Program-made: the position numbers and the translations under genes
Source of the DNA: Streptomyces sp. NBC_01268
GTDB lineage: Bacteria > Actinomycetota > Actinomycetes > Streptomycetales > Streptomycetaceae
Length of the DNA stretch: 64,000 nucleotides
Reading direction: 5' to 3'
Assembly (NCBI RefSeq): GCF_036240795.1
Contig: NZ_CP108454.1
Coordinates: forward strand, 6,012,001 to 6,076,000
In this document: positions 1 to 8,352 of the stretch, piece by piece
Numbering within the stretch: position 1 is the stretch's first letter
Layout: each line of letters starts with the position of its first letter
The notes under the pieces: model-generated
What the model was told of the DNA's origin: nothing
Databases searched by the model: none
Seen by the model: only the letters and a program-made list of their open reading frames with translations

Positions 1-1
1 G

Positions 2-829
2 ACGATCCGGATCGACGACCGGGTGCTGGTCGACAAGCTGACGCCCTGGTTCGGCTCCCGGCCGCAGCGCGGGGACGTCGTCGTCTTCAAGGACCCGGGC
101 GGCTGGCTCCAGCAGGAGACCGCCCCGTCGGCCGACGACCCGGTGGGCGTCAAACAGCTCAAGCAGGCGCTGACCTTCATCGGACTGCTGCCCTCCGCCG
201 ACGAACAGGACCTCATCAAGCGGGTGGTGGCGGTCGGCGGGGACACCGTGAAGTGCTGCGGCAAGGACGGGCGGATCACCGTCAACGGCGTACCGTTGGA
301 CGAACCGTATCTGCACCCGGGGAACGCGCCTTCGAAGATCCCCTTCGAGGTGAAGGTCCCCCAGGGGAGGATCTTCGTCATGGGCGACCACCGGGCGAAC
401 TCCGCCGACTCGCGCTACCACCTGGACGAGAAGGACCACGGCACCGTCTCCGAGGACCAGGTCGTGGGCCGGGCCGTCGTCATCGCCTGGCCGGTGGGTC
501 ACTGGCGGCGGCTCGAAGAACGATCGGCCTTCTCCCCGGTGCCCTCGGCGGCCTCGCCGCCCGAAGACGGCGCGGTGGGCGGGGCCGAAGCGCAGGGTGT
601 GTCGCATAGTGTGTCCCAGCGGAATCTGAACGGATTGCCCGGGCTCCCGACCCCTGCGGAACTCCCGCTCGTTATGGGAGTGGTGGGCCTGTCCCTGTTC
701 CGGGACAGGCGATTGCACGGACTGAGGAGTGGATGTGGGGGATTTGGCGGTCGGCGCACGATCCGGACACGACGAGCCCGAGAAGAGGCCCGATCGGCCC
801 GCGCAACAGGCGGCGGCCATGACGGATGA
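2..829 (+). CDS. sipX: Type I signal peptidase, 5' end missing (SipX-like)
   Basis: The protein cleaves signal peptides from secreted proteins at the outer face of the membrane. The frame is open from the first bases, so the N-terminal membrane anchor and the box with the catalytic serine lie upstream of the window. What remains is the DKLTPWFG box, the general-base lysine box LIKRVVAVGGD, and the late box MGDHRANSADSR. A hydrophobic stretch near the C-terminus (LPLVMGVVGLSLF) is the second membrane anchor typical of Streptomyces signal peptidases. The last 95 bases overlap the next sip gene in another frame. The name follows the known Streptomyces order sipW-sipX-sipY-sipZ followed by a NUDIX gene; the X assignment is inferred from position. 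Confidence 0.85.
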   Translation, partial: TIRIDDRVLVDKLTPWFGSRPQRGDVVVFKDPGGWLQQETAPSADDPVGVKQLKQALTFIGLLPSADEQDLIKRVVAVGGDTVKCCGKDGRITVNGVPLDEPYLHPGNAPSKIPFEVKVPQGRIFVMGDHRANSADSRYHLDEKDHGTVSEDQVVGRAVVIAWPVGHWRRLEERSAFSPVPSAASPPEDGAVGGAEAQGVSHSVSQRNLNGLPGLPTPAELPLVMGVVGLSLFRDRRLHGLRSGCGGFGGRRTIRTRRAREEARSARATGGGHDG

Positions 830-1706
830 CTCCACGGGCCGTCAGGACGGTGACGCGGGCTCCGGCCAGGGCCCGGACCAGGACGCCACCCCGTCCGGCG
901 ACACCGGTGACGGCGGCGCGGACACCGGCCGCGGTGCCAGGGGCCAGAAGAAGCAGCGCTCCTTCTGGAAGGAGCTGCCGCTGCTGATCGGCATCGCGCT
1001 GATCCTCGCGCTGCTGATCAAGACCTTCCTGGTGCAGGCGTTCTCGATTCCCTCGGACTCGATGATGAACACCCTCCAGCGCGGTGACCGGGTGCTCGTC
1101 GACAAGCTCACCCCGTGGTTCGGCTCCGAGCCCGAGCGCGGCGAGGTCGTCGTCTTCCACGACCCGGGCGGCTGGCTGGAGGAGGGCAAGACGCCCGAGC
1201 CCAACATCGTGCAGAAGGCCCTGAGCTTCATCGGCCTCATGCCGTCCGCCGAGGAGAAGGACCTGATCAAGCGGGTCATCGCGGTCGGCGGCGACACCGT
1301 CTCCTGCAAGGAGGGCGGCAAGGTCACGGTCAACGGCAAGGAGCTGGACGAGACCTCGTACCTGTACCCCGGCTCGGTGCCCTGCGAGCCCGCCTTCGGC
1401 CCGATCAAGGTCCCCGAGGGCCGCATCTGGGTCATGGGCGACAACCGGCAGAACTCCCTGGACTCCCGCTACCACCAGGAGCTCGCCGGCGGCGGCACCG
1501 TCTCCAACGACGAGGTCGTCGGCCGCGCCGTCGTCATCGCCTGGCCGGTGACCCGCTGGGCCACCCTGCCGGTCCCGTCCACGTTCGACCAGCCCGGCCT
1601 CAGCCAGGCGCTGGCCGTCGCCCCCGGGGCGGCGGGCGTCGCCGGTGCGCTTCCGCTGGTGCTGTGGCGCCGGAAGAAGCTGGCCGCACGTCATACCGCC
1701 GAGTAG
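735..1706 (+). CDS. sipY: Type I signal peptidase SipY
   Basis: This is a membrane-bound serine-lysine peptidase that removes signal peptides during secretion. A Pro/Asp/Gly-rich cytoplasmic tail of about 80 residues precedes the first membrane segment (ELPLLIGIALILALLIKTF). Then come the serine box IPSDSMMNTLQRGDRV, the lysine box LIKRVIAVGGDTV and the late box VMGDNRQNSLDSRY. A C-terminal hydrophobic stretch around ALAVAPGAAGVAGALPLVLW is followed by a basic RRKK anchor. GTG 735 is chosen because GAGGAG lies five bases upstream; GTG 729 and ATG 819 are in the same frame. It overlaps the previous sip gene by 95 bases, so the two are probably co-translated. SipY is the major signal peptidase in S. 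lividans. Confidence 0.93.
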   Translation: MGDLAVGARSGHDEPEKRPDRPAQQAAAMTDDSTGRQDGDAGSGQGPDQDATPSGDTGDGGADTGRGARGQKKQRSFWKELPLLIGIALILALLIKTFLVQAFSIPSDSMMNTLQRGDRVLVDKLTPWFGSEPERGEVVVFHDPGGWLEEGKTPEPNIVQKALSFIGLMPSAEEKDLIKRVIAVGGDTVSCKEGGKVTVNGKELDETSYLYPGSVPCEPAFGPIKVPEGRIWVMGDNRQNSLDSRYHQELAGGGTVSNDEVVGRAVVIAWPVTRWATLPVPSTFDQPGLSQALAVAPGAAGVAGALPLVLWRRKKLAARHTAE

Positions 1707-1771
1707 TGACCCGCGGGTAGGGTGCCCTCCCGGACCGTCGCACGGACGGTCCGCGGACCCCTGAGGTGCCC

Positions 1772-2524
1772 ATGAGCGTCAATCCGCGTACCAAGGACGG
1801 CCACGGCCGTCTCGGCAGCGTGCTGTCGGGACTCGCCGTGGCCGTCGGCTGTGTGCTCTTCCTCGGCGGCTTCGTCCTCGGGGCCGTGCTCTACCAGCCG
1901 TACACGGTGCCCAGCGACTCCATGACGCCGACGCTCGCGGTCGGCTCCAAGGTGCTCGCCGAACGCATCGACGGCACGGACGTCCGGCGCGGCGACGTCG
2001 TCGTCTTCACCGACCCGCTCTGGGGCAACGTGACCATGGTCAAGCGGGTGGTGGGCGTCGGCGGCGACACCGTCGCCTGCTGCGGCACGGACGGCCGGCT
2101 CCTGATCAACGGCAAGCCGGTCGACGAACCGTATCTGCCGAAGGGCCAGCCCGGCTCGAACTACGTCTTCTCCACCACCCTGCCGGCCGGGAAGCTGTTC
2201 CTCCTCGGCGACGAGCGGCGCAACTCGGTGGACTCGCGCGCCCACCTCCAGGACGCCGCCCACGGCGCCGTGTCCGCCTCCTCCGTCGTCGGCCGCGTCG
2301 ACGCCGTCGCCTGGCCCTCCCCGACCGTCCTCGAACGGCCCGCGAGTTTCGCGGCGCTGCCGGGCGGCATCTCCGGACCCGGACCCGTCGCGCCGCTCTT
2401 CTACGCGATCGTCGCCGGGTGTGTACTGATCCTGGCCGGAGCCGCGTACGGGCCGCTGGCCCGGCTCGGCGCCCGCGGGCAGGCGCCGGCGGACGGGAGC
2501 GCCAGGGACAGGGTGAGCGCATGA
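1772..2524 (+). CDS. sipZ: Type I signal peptidase SipZ
   Basis: This is a third signal peptidase, smaller than SipY (250 residues). It has a short basic N-terminus, one membrane segment (VLSGLAVAVGCVLFLGGFVLGA), the serine box TVPSDSMTPTL, the lysine box MVKRVVGVGGDTV and a late box LLGDERRNSVDSR. A second hydrophobic segment lies near the C-terminus (LFYAIVAGCVLILAGAAY). ATG 1772 is preferred over GTG 1766 because GAGG sits five bases before it. The gene ends in an ATGA overlap with the NUDIX gene. In S. lividans sipZ heads its own operon with unrelated genes, which fits the layout here. Confidence 0.93.
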   Translation: MSVNPRTKDGHGRLGSVLSGLAVAVGCVLFLGGFVLGAVLYQPYTVPSDSMTPTLAVGSKVLAERIDGTDVRRGDVVVFTDPLWGNVTMVKRVVGVGGDTVACCGTDGRLLINGKPVDEPYLPKGQPGSNYVFSTTLPAGKLFLLGDERRNSVDSRAHLQDAAHGAVSASSVVGRVDAVAWPSPTVLERPASFAALPGGISGPGPVAPLFYAIVAGCVLILAGAAYGPLARLGARGQAPADGSARDRVSA

Positions 2525-3015
2525 CGGAAGCGACCGAGAACCGGCGGGTGGCCCGGGTCGTCCTGCTCGACCCCGACGACCGCATCCTCCTCCTGCACGG
2601 CTACGAACCCGACGACCCCGGCCGGACCTGGTGGTTCACCCCCGGCGGCGGCCTGGAGGGCGACGAGAGCCGGGAGGAGGCCGCGCTGCGCGAGCTCGCC
2701 GAGGAGACCGGCATCACCGAGGTCGAACTCGGCCCCGTGCTGTGGCGGCGCTCCTGCTCGTTCCCGTTCGACGGGCGCCGCTGGAACCAGGACGAGTGGT
2801 ACTTCCTCGCCCGTACCACCCAGACGGTGACCGCCCCGGCCGGCCTCACCGAACTGGAGGCCCGCAGCGTCGCCGGCCTGAGGTGGTGGACTTCCGCCGA
2901 ACTGTCGGCGGCCCGTGAGACGGTGTACCCCGACAGACTCGCCGAGCTGCTGCGCACGCTGCTCGACGAAGGACCTCCCAACGCGCCGCTCGTGCTCGCC
3001 CCGGAAATCGTTTAG
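2521..3015 (+). CDS. NUDIX hydrolase
   Basis: The 164-residue protein has one NUDIX domain and probably hydrolyses a nucleoside-diphosphate derivative; the substrate cannot be read from sequence. The NUDIX box is complete: GGLEGDESREEAALRELAEE, followed by TGI, with Gly, the REL-EE core and metal-binding glutamates in place. The start ATG overlaps the sipZ stop (ATGA), so translation is coupled to sipZ. This gene next to sipZ is the mutT-like gene known from the S. lividans sip region. The link between signal peptidase and nucleotide hydrolysis is positional only. Confidence 0.9.
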   Translation: MTEATENRRVARVVLLDPDDRILLLHGYEPDDPGRTWWFTPGGGLEGDESREEAALRELAEETGITEVELGPVLWRRSCSFPFDGRRWNQDEWYFLARTTQTVTAPAGLTELEARSVAGLRWWTSAELSAARETVYPDRLAELLRTLLDEGPPNAPLVLAPEIV

Positions 3016-3070
3016 GGGCCCGTGCGACTGGCGCACAATAGGGGGACGCACGGCTGAAGGGGAACATGCC

Positions 3071-3379
3071 ATGAGCGCCGAGGACCTCGAGAAGTACGAG
3101 ACCGAGATGGAGCTGAAGCTCTACCGGGAGTACCGCGATGTCGTCGGGCTGTTCAAATACGTGATCGAGACCGAGCGGCGCTTCTACCTCACCAACGACT
3201 ACGAGATGCAGGTGCACTCGGTCCAGGGCGAGGTCTTCTTCGAGGTCTCGATGGCGGACGCCTGGGTCTGGGACATGTACCGGCCCGCCAGGTTCGTGAA
3301 GCAGGTCCGCGTCCTGACCTTCAAGGACGTGAACATCGAGGAGCTCAACAAGAGCGACCTGGAGCTTCCCGGCAGCTGA
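3071..3379 (+). CDS. DUF2469 family protein
   Basis: This is a 102-residue acidic protein of a family found throughout actinobacteria and usually lying just upstream of yraN; its function is unknown. The sequence is rich in aromatic and charged residues (YREYRDVVGLFKYVIETERR, then DAWVWDMYRPARF) and has no membrane segment or known catalytic motif. ATG 3071 is preceded by a GAAGGGG ribosome-binding site about eight bases away. It follows the NUDIX gene by 55 bases and is probably the last gene of the sipZ unit, ahead of a hairpin at 3410. Confidence 0.88.
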   Translation: MSAEDLEKYETEMELKLYREYRDVVGLFKYVIETERRFYLTNDYEMQVHSVQGEVFFEVSMADAWVWDMYRPARFVKQVRVLTFKDVNIEELNKSDLELPGS

Positions 3380-3409
3380 GCCGCGGCTCCCCGGTGGCTC
3401 GGCCGGTCC

Positions 3410-3432
3410 ACCCGCACGGGTGAGCGGGTTTT
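3410..3432 (+). terminator. Hairpin with T-run, end of sipZ unit
   Basis: A 6-bp stem (ACCCGC/GCGGGT) with an 8-base loop is followed directly by TTT. It lies 30 bases after the DUF2469 stop and before yraN, so it would separate the two units. The stem is short for a Streptomyces terminator. Confidence 0.45.
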
Positions 3433-3510
3433 CCACAGCGCCCCCTCCGTCCACAGCCCCGCACGCGGGACGTGCCCTCTGCGTCACAGTCGGTGACGGA
3501 GGTGGTACGA

Positions 3511-3876
3511 ATGAACGCGACCCGAGCCCTCGGGCGGTACGGAGAAGAGCTCGCCGCCCGCCGGCTGACCGCGGCCGGCCTGCACGTCCTCGCCAGGAAC
3601 TGGCGGTGCGGCCGCACCGGAGAGATCGACATCGTCGCCCGCCAGGGGGACACCCTCGTCGTCTGCGAGGTCAAGACCCGGCGCGAGGGGGCCTTCGAGC
3701 ACCCGATGGCCGCCGTCACCCCGCGCAAGGCCGAGCGGCTGCGACGCCTCGCCGCCTGCTGGCTCGACCGGCACGGCGGCCCACCCGCCGGGGGAGGCGT
3801 CCGCATCGACCTCGTCGGTGTCCTGCTGCCCCGCCGGGGCGCACCCGTCCTCACCCACGCCCAGGGGGTGGCGTGA
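3511..3876 (+). CDS. yraN: YraN/UPF0102 family nuclease-fold protein
   Basis: The 121-residue protein belongs to the YraN family, which has a Holliday-junction-resolvase-like (restriction endonuclease) fold. The expected pattern is visible: an N-terminal helix [12 protein letters not shown], then [23 protein letters not shown], giving the E...D...E-x-K type metal site of this fold. ATG 3511 is chosen for the GGAGGTGG ribosome-binding site just upstream. Its stop overlaps the yifB start, so it is coupled to yifB and dprA. Its cellular substrate is not established. Confidence 0.9.
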   Translation: MNATRALGRYGEELAARRLTAAGLHVLARNWRCGRTGEIDIVARQGDTLVVCEVKTRREGAFEHPMAAVTPRKAERLRRLAACWLDRHGGPPAGGGVRIDLVGVLLPRRGAPVLTHAQGVA

Positions 3877-5489
3877 TGGGATTCGCCCGCACCTGCTCCG
3901 TCGCCCTGGTCGGCGTCGAAGGCGTCGTCGTCGAGGTCCAGGCCGACCTCGAAGCCGGAGTCGCCGCCTTCACCCTCGTCGGACTCCCCGACAAGAGCCT
4001 CAGCGAGAGCCGCGACCGGGTCCGCGCCGCCATCGTCAACTCCCAGGCCGAATGGCCCCAGAAGAAGCTCACCGTCGGCCTCAGCCCCGCCTCCGTGCCC
4101 AAGGGAGGTTCGGGATTCGATCTCGCCGTGGCGGCCGCGGTGCTCGGCGCCGCCGAGCGCATCGACCCGCGCAGCATCGCCGACCTCGTCCTCATCGGCG
4201 AACTCGGCCTCGACGGGCGCGTCCGGCCCGTCCGCGGCGTCCTGCCCGCCGTGCTCGCCGCGGCCGACGCCGGATACCGGCAGGTCGTCGTCCCCGAACA
4301 GACCGCGGGCGAGGCCGCGCTCGTGCCCGGCGTCTCCGTCCTCGGCGTGCGCAGCCTGCGCCAGCTCATCGCCGTCCTCTCCGACGAACCCCTCCCGGAC
4401 GAACAGCCCTTGGAGGCGGGCCGCCCCGACCCCATGCTCGCCGGACTCCTCGTCCCCGGCGCCGGCGTCGGCACCGGACTCTCCGCCGACCCCGCCGAAG
4501 GACCCGACCTCGCCGACGTCGCCGGACAGCACACCGCCCGCCGCGCCCTGGAGATCGCCGCCGCCGGCGGTCACCACCTGCTGCTCTCCGGACCGCCCGG
4601 CGCGGGCAAGACCATGCTCGCCGAGCGGCTCCCCGGCATCCTGCCGCCGCTCACCCGCCACGAATCCCTCGAAGTGACGGCCGTCCACTCGGTCGCCGGG
4701 ATCCTCCCGCCCGGCGAACCCCTCGTCCACCGCCCGCCCTACTGCGCCCCCCACCACTCCGCGACCATGCAGTCCCTCGTCGGCGGCGGCAACGGCCTGC
4801 CCCGCCCCGGCGCGGTGTCCCTCGCGCACAGGGGAGTGCTCTTCCTCGACGAGGCGCCGGAGTTCTCCACGAAGTCCCTCGACGCCCTGCGCCAGCCCCT
4901 CGAATCCGGGCACGTCGTCGTCGCCCGGGCCGCCGGCGTCGTCCGGCTCCCCGCCCGCTTCCTCCTCGCCCTCGCCGCCAACCCCTGCCCCTGCGGCCGC
5001 CACACCCTCCACGGCGCCGGCTGCGAATGCCCCGCCTCCCTCATCCGCCGCTACCAGGCCCGGCTCTCCGGCCCCCTGCTCGACCGCGTCGACCTGCGCA
5101 TCGAGGTCGAACCCGTCACCCGCTCCGACCTCCTCGGCCAGGGCGGCCGCGGCGAGCCGAGCCGCACCGTCGCCGACCGCGTCCGCGAGGCCAGGGCCCG
5201 CGCCGCCGCACGCCTCGACGGCACCCCCTGGACCGTCAACAGCGAAGTCCCCGGCCACGAGCTGCGCACCCGCTACGTCACCGAACCCGGCGCCCTCGCC
5301 GCCGCCGAACGCGACATCGAGCGGGGCCTGCTCACCGCCCGCGGCCTCGATCGGGTCCTCCGCGTGGCCTGGACCGTCGCCGACCTCGCGGGCCACGCCC
5401 GCCCCGGCGCCGAGGACCTCGCCCTCGCCCTCGAACTGCGCACCGGGATCGCCCGGGGCGTCCCCGTCGGCGCGGGGGAGCGGCCGTGA
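3876..5489 (+). CDS. yifB: YifB family Mg-chelatase-like AAA ATPase
   Basis: The 537-residue AAA+ protein is often annotated as a magnesium chelatase subunit or ComM-like. ComM of Vibrio is a branch-migration helicase in natural transformation, and coupling to dprA suggests a DNA-processing role here. The N-terminal third is the Lon-protease-like domain (GLPDKSLSESRDRVRAA, GGSGFDLA). Walker A is GPPGAGKT near residue 239, Walker B is LFLDEAPEF, and a cysteine-rich loop ANPCPCGRHTLHGAGCEC precedes the arginine-finger region. The start overlaps the yraN stop (TGATG), and the end overlaps the dprA start (GTGA). Confidence 0.93.
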   Translation: MGFARTCSVALVGVEGVVVEVQADLEAGVAAFTLVGLPDKSLSESRDRVRAAIVNSQAEWPQKKLTVGLSPASVPKGGSGFDLAVAAAVLGAAERIDPRSIADLVLIGELGLDGRVRPVRGVLPAVLAAADAGYRQVVVPEQTAGEAALVPGVSVLGVRSLRQLIAVLSDEPLPDEQPLEAGRPDPMLAGLLVPGAGVGTGLSADPAEGPDLADVAGQHTARRALEIAAAGGHHLLLSGPPGAGKTMLAERLPGILPPLTRHESLEVTAVHSVAGILPPGEPLVHRPPYCAPHHSATMQSLVGGGNGLPRPGAVSLAHRGVLFLDEAPEFSTKSLDALRQPLESGHVVVARAAGVVRLPARFLLALAANPCPCGRHTLHGAGCECPASLIRRYQARLSGPLLDRVDLRIEVEPVTRSDLLGQGGRGEPSRTVADRVREARARAAARLDGTPWTVNSEVPGHELRTRYVTEPGALAAAERDIERGLLTARGLDRVLRVAWTVADLAGHARPGAEDLALALELRTGIARGVPVGAGERP

Positions 5490-6652
5490 CCGCCCGGGAG
5501 CCGGACCGCCTCGCCCGCGCCGCCCTCACCCACGTCGTCGAACCGGGCGACGAGCACGCGGGGCGCGCCCTGCGCCGCCACGGGGCCGCCGGCTTCCTGC
5601 GGCTGCTCCGGGAGGGGGGCGGGGAGCCGGGGCCCGACGCCTTCCCCGGTACCGGGGCCCGGCGCGTCGACGGCTGGCGGCGCCGGTCCCGCGCGGCCGT
5701 ACCCGAGCGGGACCTCGACCTCGTCGCCCGGCTCGGCGGACGCTTCCTCGTCCCCGGCGACCCCGAGTGGCCGAGCCAGCTCGACGACCTGGCGGACGCC
5801 CGTCCCGTCGGCCTCTGGGTGCGCGGGCCGGCCGACCTGCGCGGCTGGGCGCTGCGCTCCGTCGCCGTCGTCGGCGCCCGCGCCTGCACCCCCTACGGGG
5901 CCCACACCGCCGCCACCCTCGCCGCCGGGCTCGCCGAGCGCGGCTGGGTCGTCACCTCCGGTGCGGCCTTCGGCGTCGACGGCGCCGCCCACCGGGGCGC
6001 CCTCGGCTCCGGCGGCGCCACCGTCGCCGTCCTCGCCTGCGGGGTCGACGTGCCCTACCCGCCGGGCCACGCCGGACTCCTCCGCCGCATCGCCGAACAG
6101 GGCCTGGTCGTCGGCGAACTCCCGCCCGGCGCCCACCCGACCCGCGGCCGGTTCGTCCTGCGCAACCGCGTCATCGCCGCCCTCACCCGCGGCACCGTCG
6201 TCGTCGAGGCCGAGTACCGCAGCGGCTCCCTGGTCACCGCCCGCGCCGCGGCCCGGCTCGGCCGGTACGTCATGGGCGTCCCCGGGCCCGTCACCAGCGG
6301 ACTCTCCGCCGGGGTCCACGAACTCCTGCGCGGCGAGGCCACCCTCGTCACCGACGCCGCGGAGATCGTCGAACTGGTCGGCGCCATCGGCCAGCTCGCC
6401 CCGACGCGCCGAGGCCCGGTACTGCCGCGCGACCTGCTCGCCCCCGACACCGCCCGGGTCCTCGAAGCCCTCCCCGGCCGAAGTCCCGCCCCCCTCGCCG
6501 AGATCGCCGCCCGCGCCGGCGGGCACCCCGACCACACCCTCGCCAAGCTGTACGAACTCCACTCCCTGGGGTTCGTCGAACGGCGCCAGGACGCCTGGCA
6601 GTTGACGAACACGGGGACAGAACCGTCGAACACCCGGCATGGCGGTACTTGA
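5486..6652 (+). CDS. dprA: DNA-processing protein DprA
   Basis: This is the DprA/Smf protein that protects incoming single-stranded DNA and loads RecA in naturally competent bacteria; it is also present in actinobacteria not known to be competent. The Rossmann-like DprA domain starts near residue 125 (VVGARACTPYGAHTAA, then TSGAAFGVDGAAHRGAL, and LRNRVIAALTRGTVVVEA). The C-terminal 60 residues form a winged-helix segment (LPGRSPAPLAEIAARAG...VERRQDAWQL). GTG 5486 overlaps the yifB stop and has GGGGGAG upstream. It is the last gene of the yraN-yifB-dprA unit. Confidence 0.93.
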   Translation: MTAREPDRLARAALTHVVEPGDEHAGRALRRHGAAGFLRLLREGGGEPGPDAFPGTGARRVDGWRRRSRAAVPERDLDLVARLGGRFLVPGDPEWPSQLDDLADARPVGLWVRGPADLRGWALRSVAVVGARACTPYGAHTAATLAAGLAERGWVVTSGAAFGVDGAAHRGALGSGGATVAVLACGVDVPYPPGHAGLLRRIAEQGLVVGELPPGAHPTRGRFVLRNRVIAALTRGTVVVEAEYRSGSLVTARAAARLGRYVMGVPGPVTSGLSAGVHELLRGEATLVTDAAEIVELVGAIGQLAPTRRGPVLPRDLLAPDTARVLEALPGRSPAPLAEIAARAGGHPDHTLAKLYELHSLGFVERRQDAWQLTNTGTEPSNTRHGGT

Positions 6653-6715
6653 CCTGGAGCATTCGGGTGAAAGGGTGACGGGGATGAGCAATCGAGTTCT
6701 CTCGGGCACCCCCGA

Positions 6716-6739
6716 GGGGCCGACGCGCGCCTCGGCCCC
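6716..6739 (+). terminator. GC-rich hairpin after dprA
   Basis: Eight perfect base pairs (GGGGCCGA/TCGGCCCC) enclose an 8-base loop 64 bases after the dprA stop, with no clear T-run. The position between dprA and whiG suggests it ends the yraN-yifB-dprA transcript. The rest of the 245-base gap holds a possible minus-10 TACGCT (6821-6826) for whiG without a good minus-35. Confidence 0.5.
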
Positions 6740-6897
6740 CGTTCGAAGGTGTGGCCGACGGTGCCCACCCGGAGCGGCGCGATCCCCCGGTGTTCGCGCA
6801 CCGCGACGGTCCACTCACGCTACGCTCACGAGGATCCCCCGCCCGACGGACGGACCTACTCCCTCACACCCGACAGCAGAACGGCTCAAGGCGACGC

Positions 6898-7734
6898 ATG
6901 CCCCAGCACACCTCCGGGTCTGACCGCGCTGCGGTGCCCCCCGCAGCCCGGGGCACCGTGCGACCGCCCGCACCGACCTCGCTCGACGAGCTGTGGCGCT
7001 CGTACAAGGACAGCGGCGACGAGCGGCTGCGGGAGCAGTTGATCCTGCACTACTCGCCCCTCGTGAAGTACGTCGCCGGACGCGTCAGCGTCGGTCTGCC
7101 CTCCAACGTGGAGCAGGCCGACTTCGTCTCCTCCGGGGTCTTCGGACTCATCGACGCGATCGAGAAGTTCGACGTCGAGCGGGCCATCAAGTTCGAGACC
7201 TACGCCATCACGCGCATCCGCGGCGCGATGATCGACGAACTCCGGGCCCTGGACTGGATCCCCCGCTCCGTGCGCCAGAAGGCCCGCAACGTCGAACGGG
7301 CCTACGCCACCCTGGAGGCGCAGCTGCGGCGCACCCCCTCCGAGCCCGAGGTCGCGGCGGAGATGGGCGTCACCCTGGAGGAACTGCACTCCGTCTTCAG
7401 CCAGTTGTCCCTGGCCAACGTGGTCGCCCTGGAAGAGCTGCTGCACGTCGGCGGCGAGGGCGGCGACCGGCTCTCCCTGATGGACACGCTCGAGGACACC
7501 GCCGCCGACAACCCCGTCGAGGTCGCGGAGGACCGTGAGCTGCGCCGACTGCTCGCGCGGGCGATCAACACCCTCCCGGAGCGGGAGAAGACGGTCGTCA
7601 CGCTCTACTACTACGAGGGCCTCACCCTCGCCGAGATCGGACACGTCCTCGGCGTCACCGAGAGCCGGGTCAGCCAGATCCACACCAAGTCCGTCCTCCA
7701 GCTGCGCGCCAAGCTGGCCGACGTAGGGCGCTGA
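6898..7734 (+). CDS. whiG: RNA polymerase sigma factor WhiG
   Basis: This is the FliA-class sigma factor that commits Streptomyces aerial hyphae to sporulation. Region 2 is clear ([20 protein letters not shown], then [18 protein letters not shown]), as are region 3 ([19 protein letters not shown]) and the region 4 helix-turn-helix ([21 protein letters not shown]). The 278-residue length and the N-terminus [15 protein letters not shown] match WhiG as I know it. ATG 6898 is taken for that reason; no strong ribosome-binding site lies before it. Downstream are a TetR gene, an M23 peptidase and rpsB, the usual Streptomyces arrangement. Confidence 0.96.
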   Translation: MPQHTSGSDRAAVPPAARGTVRPPAPTSLDELWRSYKDSGDERLREQLILHYSPLVKYVAGRVSVGLPSNVEQADFVSSGVFGLIDAIEKFDVERAIKFETYAITRIRGAMIDELRALDWIPRSVRQKARNVERAYATLEAQLRRTPSEPEVAAEMGVTLEELHSVFSQLSLANVVALEELLHVGGEGGDRLSLMDTLEDTAADNPVEVAEDRELRRLLARAINTLPEREKTVVTLYYYEGLTLAEIGHVLGVTESRVSQIHTKSVLQLRAKLADVGR

Positions 7735-7761
7735 CCGGGCGGACCGCTCCCGCCGTACAGT
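7732..7761 (+). promoter_or_regulatory. Candidate promoter for leaderless TetR gene
   Basis: TGACCG (7732-7737) and TACAGT (7756-7761) are spaced 18 bases apart. The minus-10 ends six bases before the GTG at 7768, so transcription would start at the start codon. The minus-35 box overlaps the whiG stop. Confidence 0.5.
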
Positions 7762-7767
7762 GGGTCC

Positions 7768-8352
7768 GTGCCCAGGATTCGAGCGGCCTCCGTGGCCGAG
7801 CACCGGACGATGCAGCGAGGCGCCCTGCTGGACGCCGCGCGATCCCTGCTGTCCGAAGGCGGTACGGAGGCGCTGACCTTCCCCGCCCTCGCCGAGCGCA
7901 CGGGCCTGGCCCGCTCCTCGGTCTACGAGTACTTCCGCTCCCGCGCGGCCGTGGTCGAGGAGCTGTGCGCCGTCGACTTCCCGGTCTGGGCCGCGGAGGT
8001 CGAGGCCGCCATGGCCGGCGCCACGACCGCCGAGGGCAAGGTCGAGGCCTATGTGCGCACCCAGCTGGAGCTCGTCGGCGACCGGCGCCACCGCGCGGTC
8101 GTCGCCATCTCCGCGAGCGAGCTGGACGACGGCGCCCGCGAGAAGATCCGCGCCGCGCACGGCGGCCTGGTCACCATGATCGTCGACGCCCTCGACGGCC
8201 TGGGCCGCCCTCAGCCCCGCCTGGAGGCGATGCTCCTCCAGGGCGTGGTGGACGCGGCGGTCCGCCGTATCGAACTCGGCGCGGCCGAGGACCCGGCGGT
8301 CATCGCCGAGGCGGCGGTCTCCATGGCCCTCGGCGGAGTCCGCGGCGCCTGA
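7768..8352 (+). CDS. TetR family transcriptional regulator
   Basis: The 194-residue repressor has an N-terminal TetR helix-turn-helix: GALLDAARSLLSEGG, LTFPALAERTGLARSSVYEYF. The C-terminal two thirds are the helical ligand and dimer domain, with no recognisable ligand signature. The gene starts at a GTG without a ribosome-binding site, directly behind a candidate promoter, so it is probably leaderless. The last 142 bases overlap the M23 peptidase gene on the opposite strand. Its target is unknown; the conserved position behind whiG hints at a developmental or cell-wall role but does not prove it. Confidence 0.9.
   Translation: MPRIRAASVAEHRTMQRGALLDAARSLLSEGGTEALTFPALAERTGLARSSVYEYFRSRAAVVEELCAVDFPVWAAEVEAAMAGATTAEGKVEAYVRTQLELVGDRRHRAVVAISASELDDGAREKIRAAHGGLVTMIVDALDGLGRPQPRLEAMLLQGVVDAAVRRIELGAAEDPAVIAEAAVSMALGGVRGA

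Noticed and set aside
3345..5396. A 683-codon open frame on the minus strand opposite yifB
   Set aside because: Its sequence is Gly/Ala/Asp/Glu-rich with no motif, and it mirrors the yifB codons; high G+C creates such frames opposite real genes.
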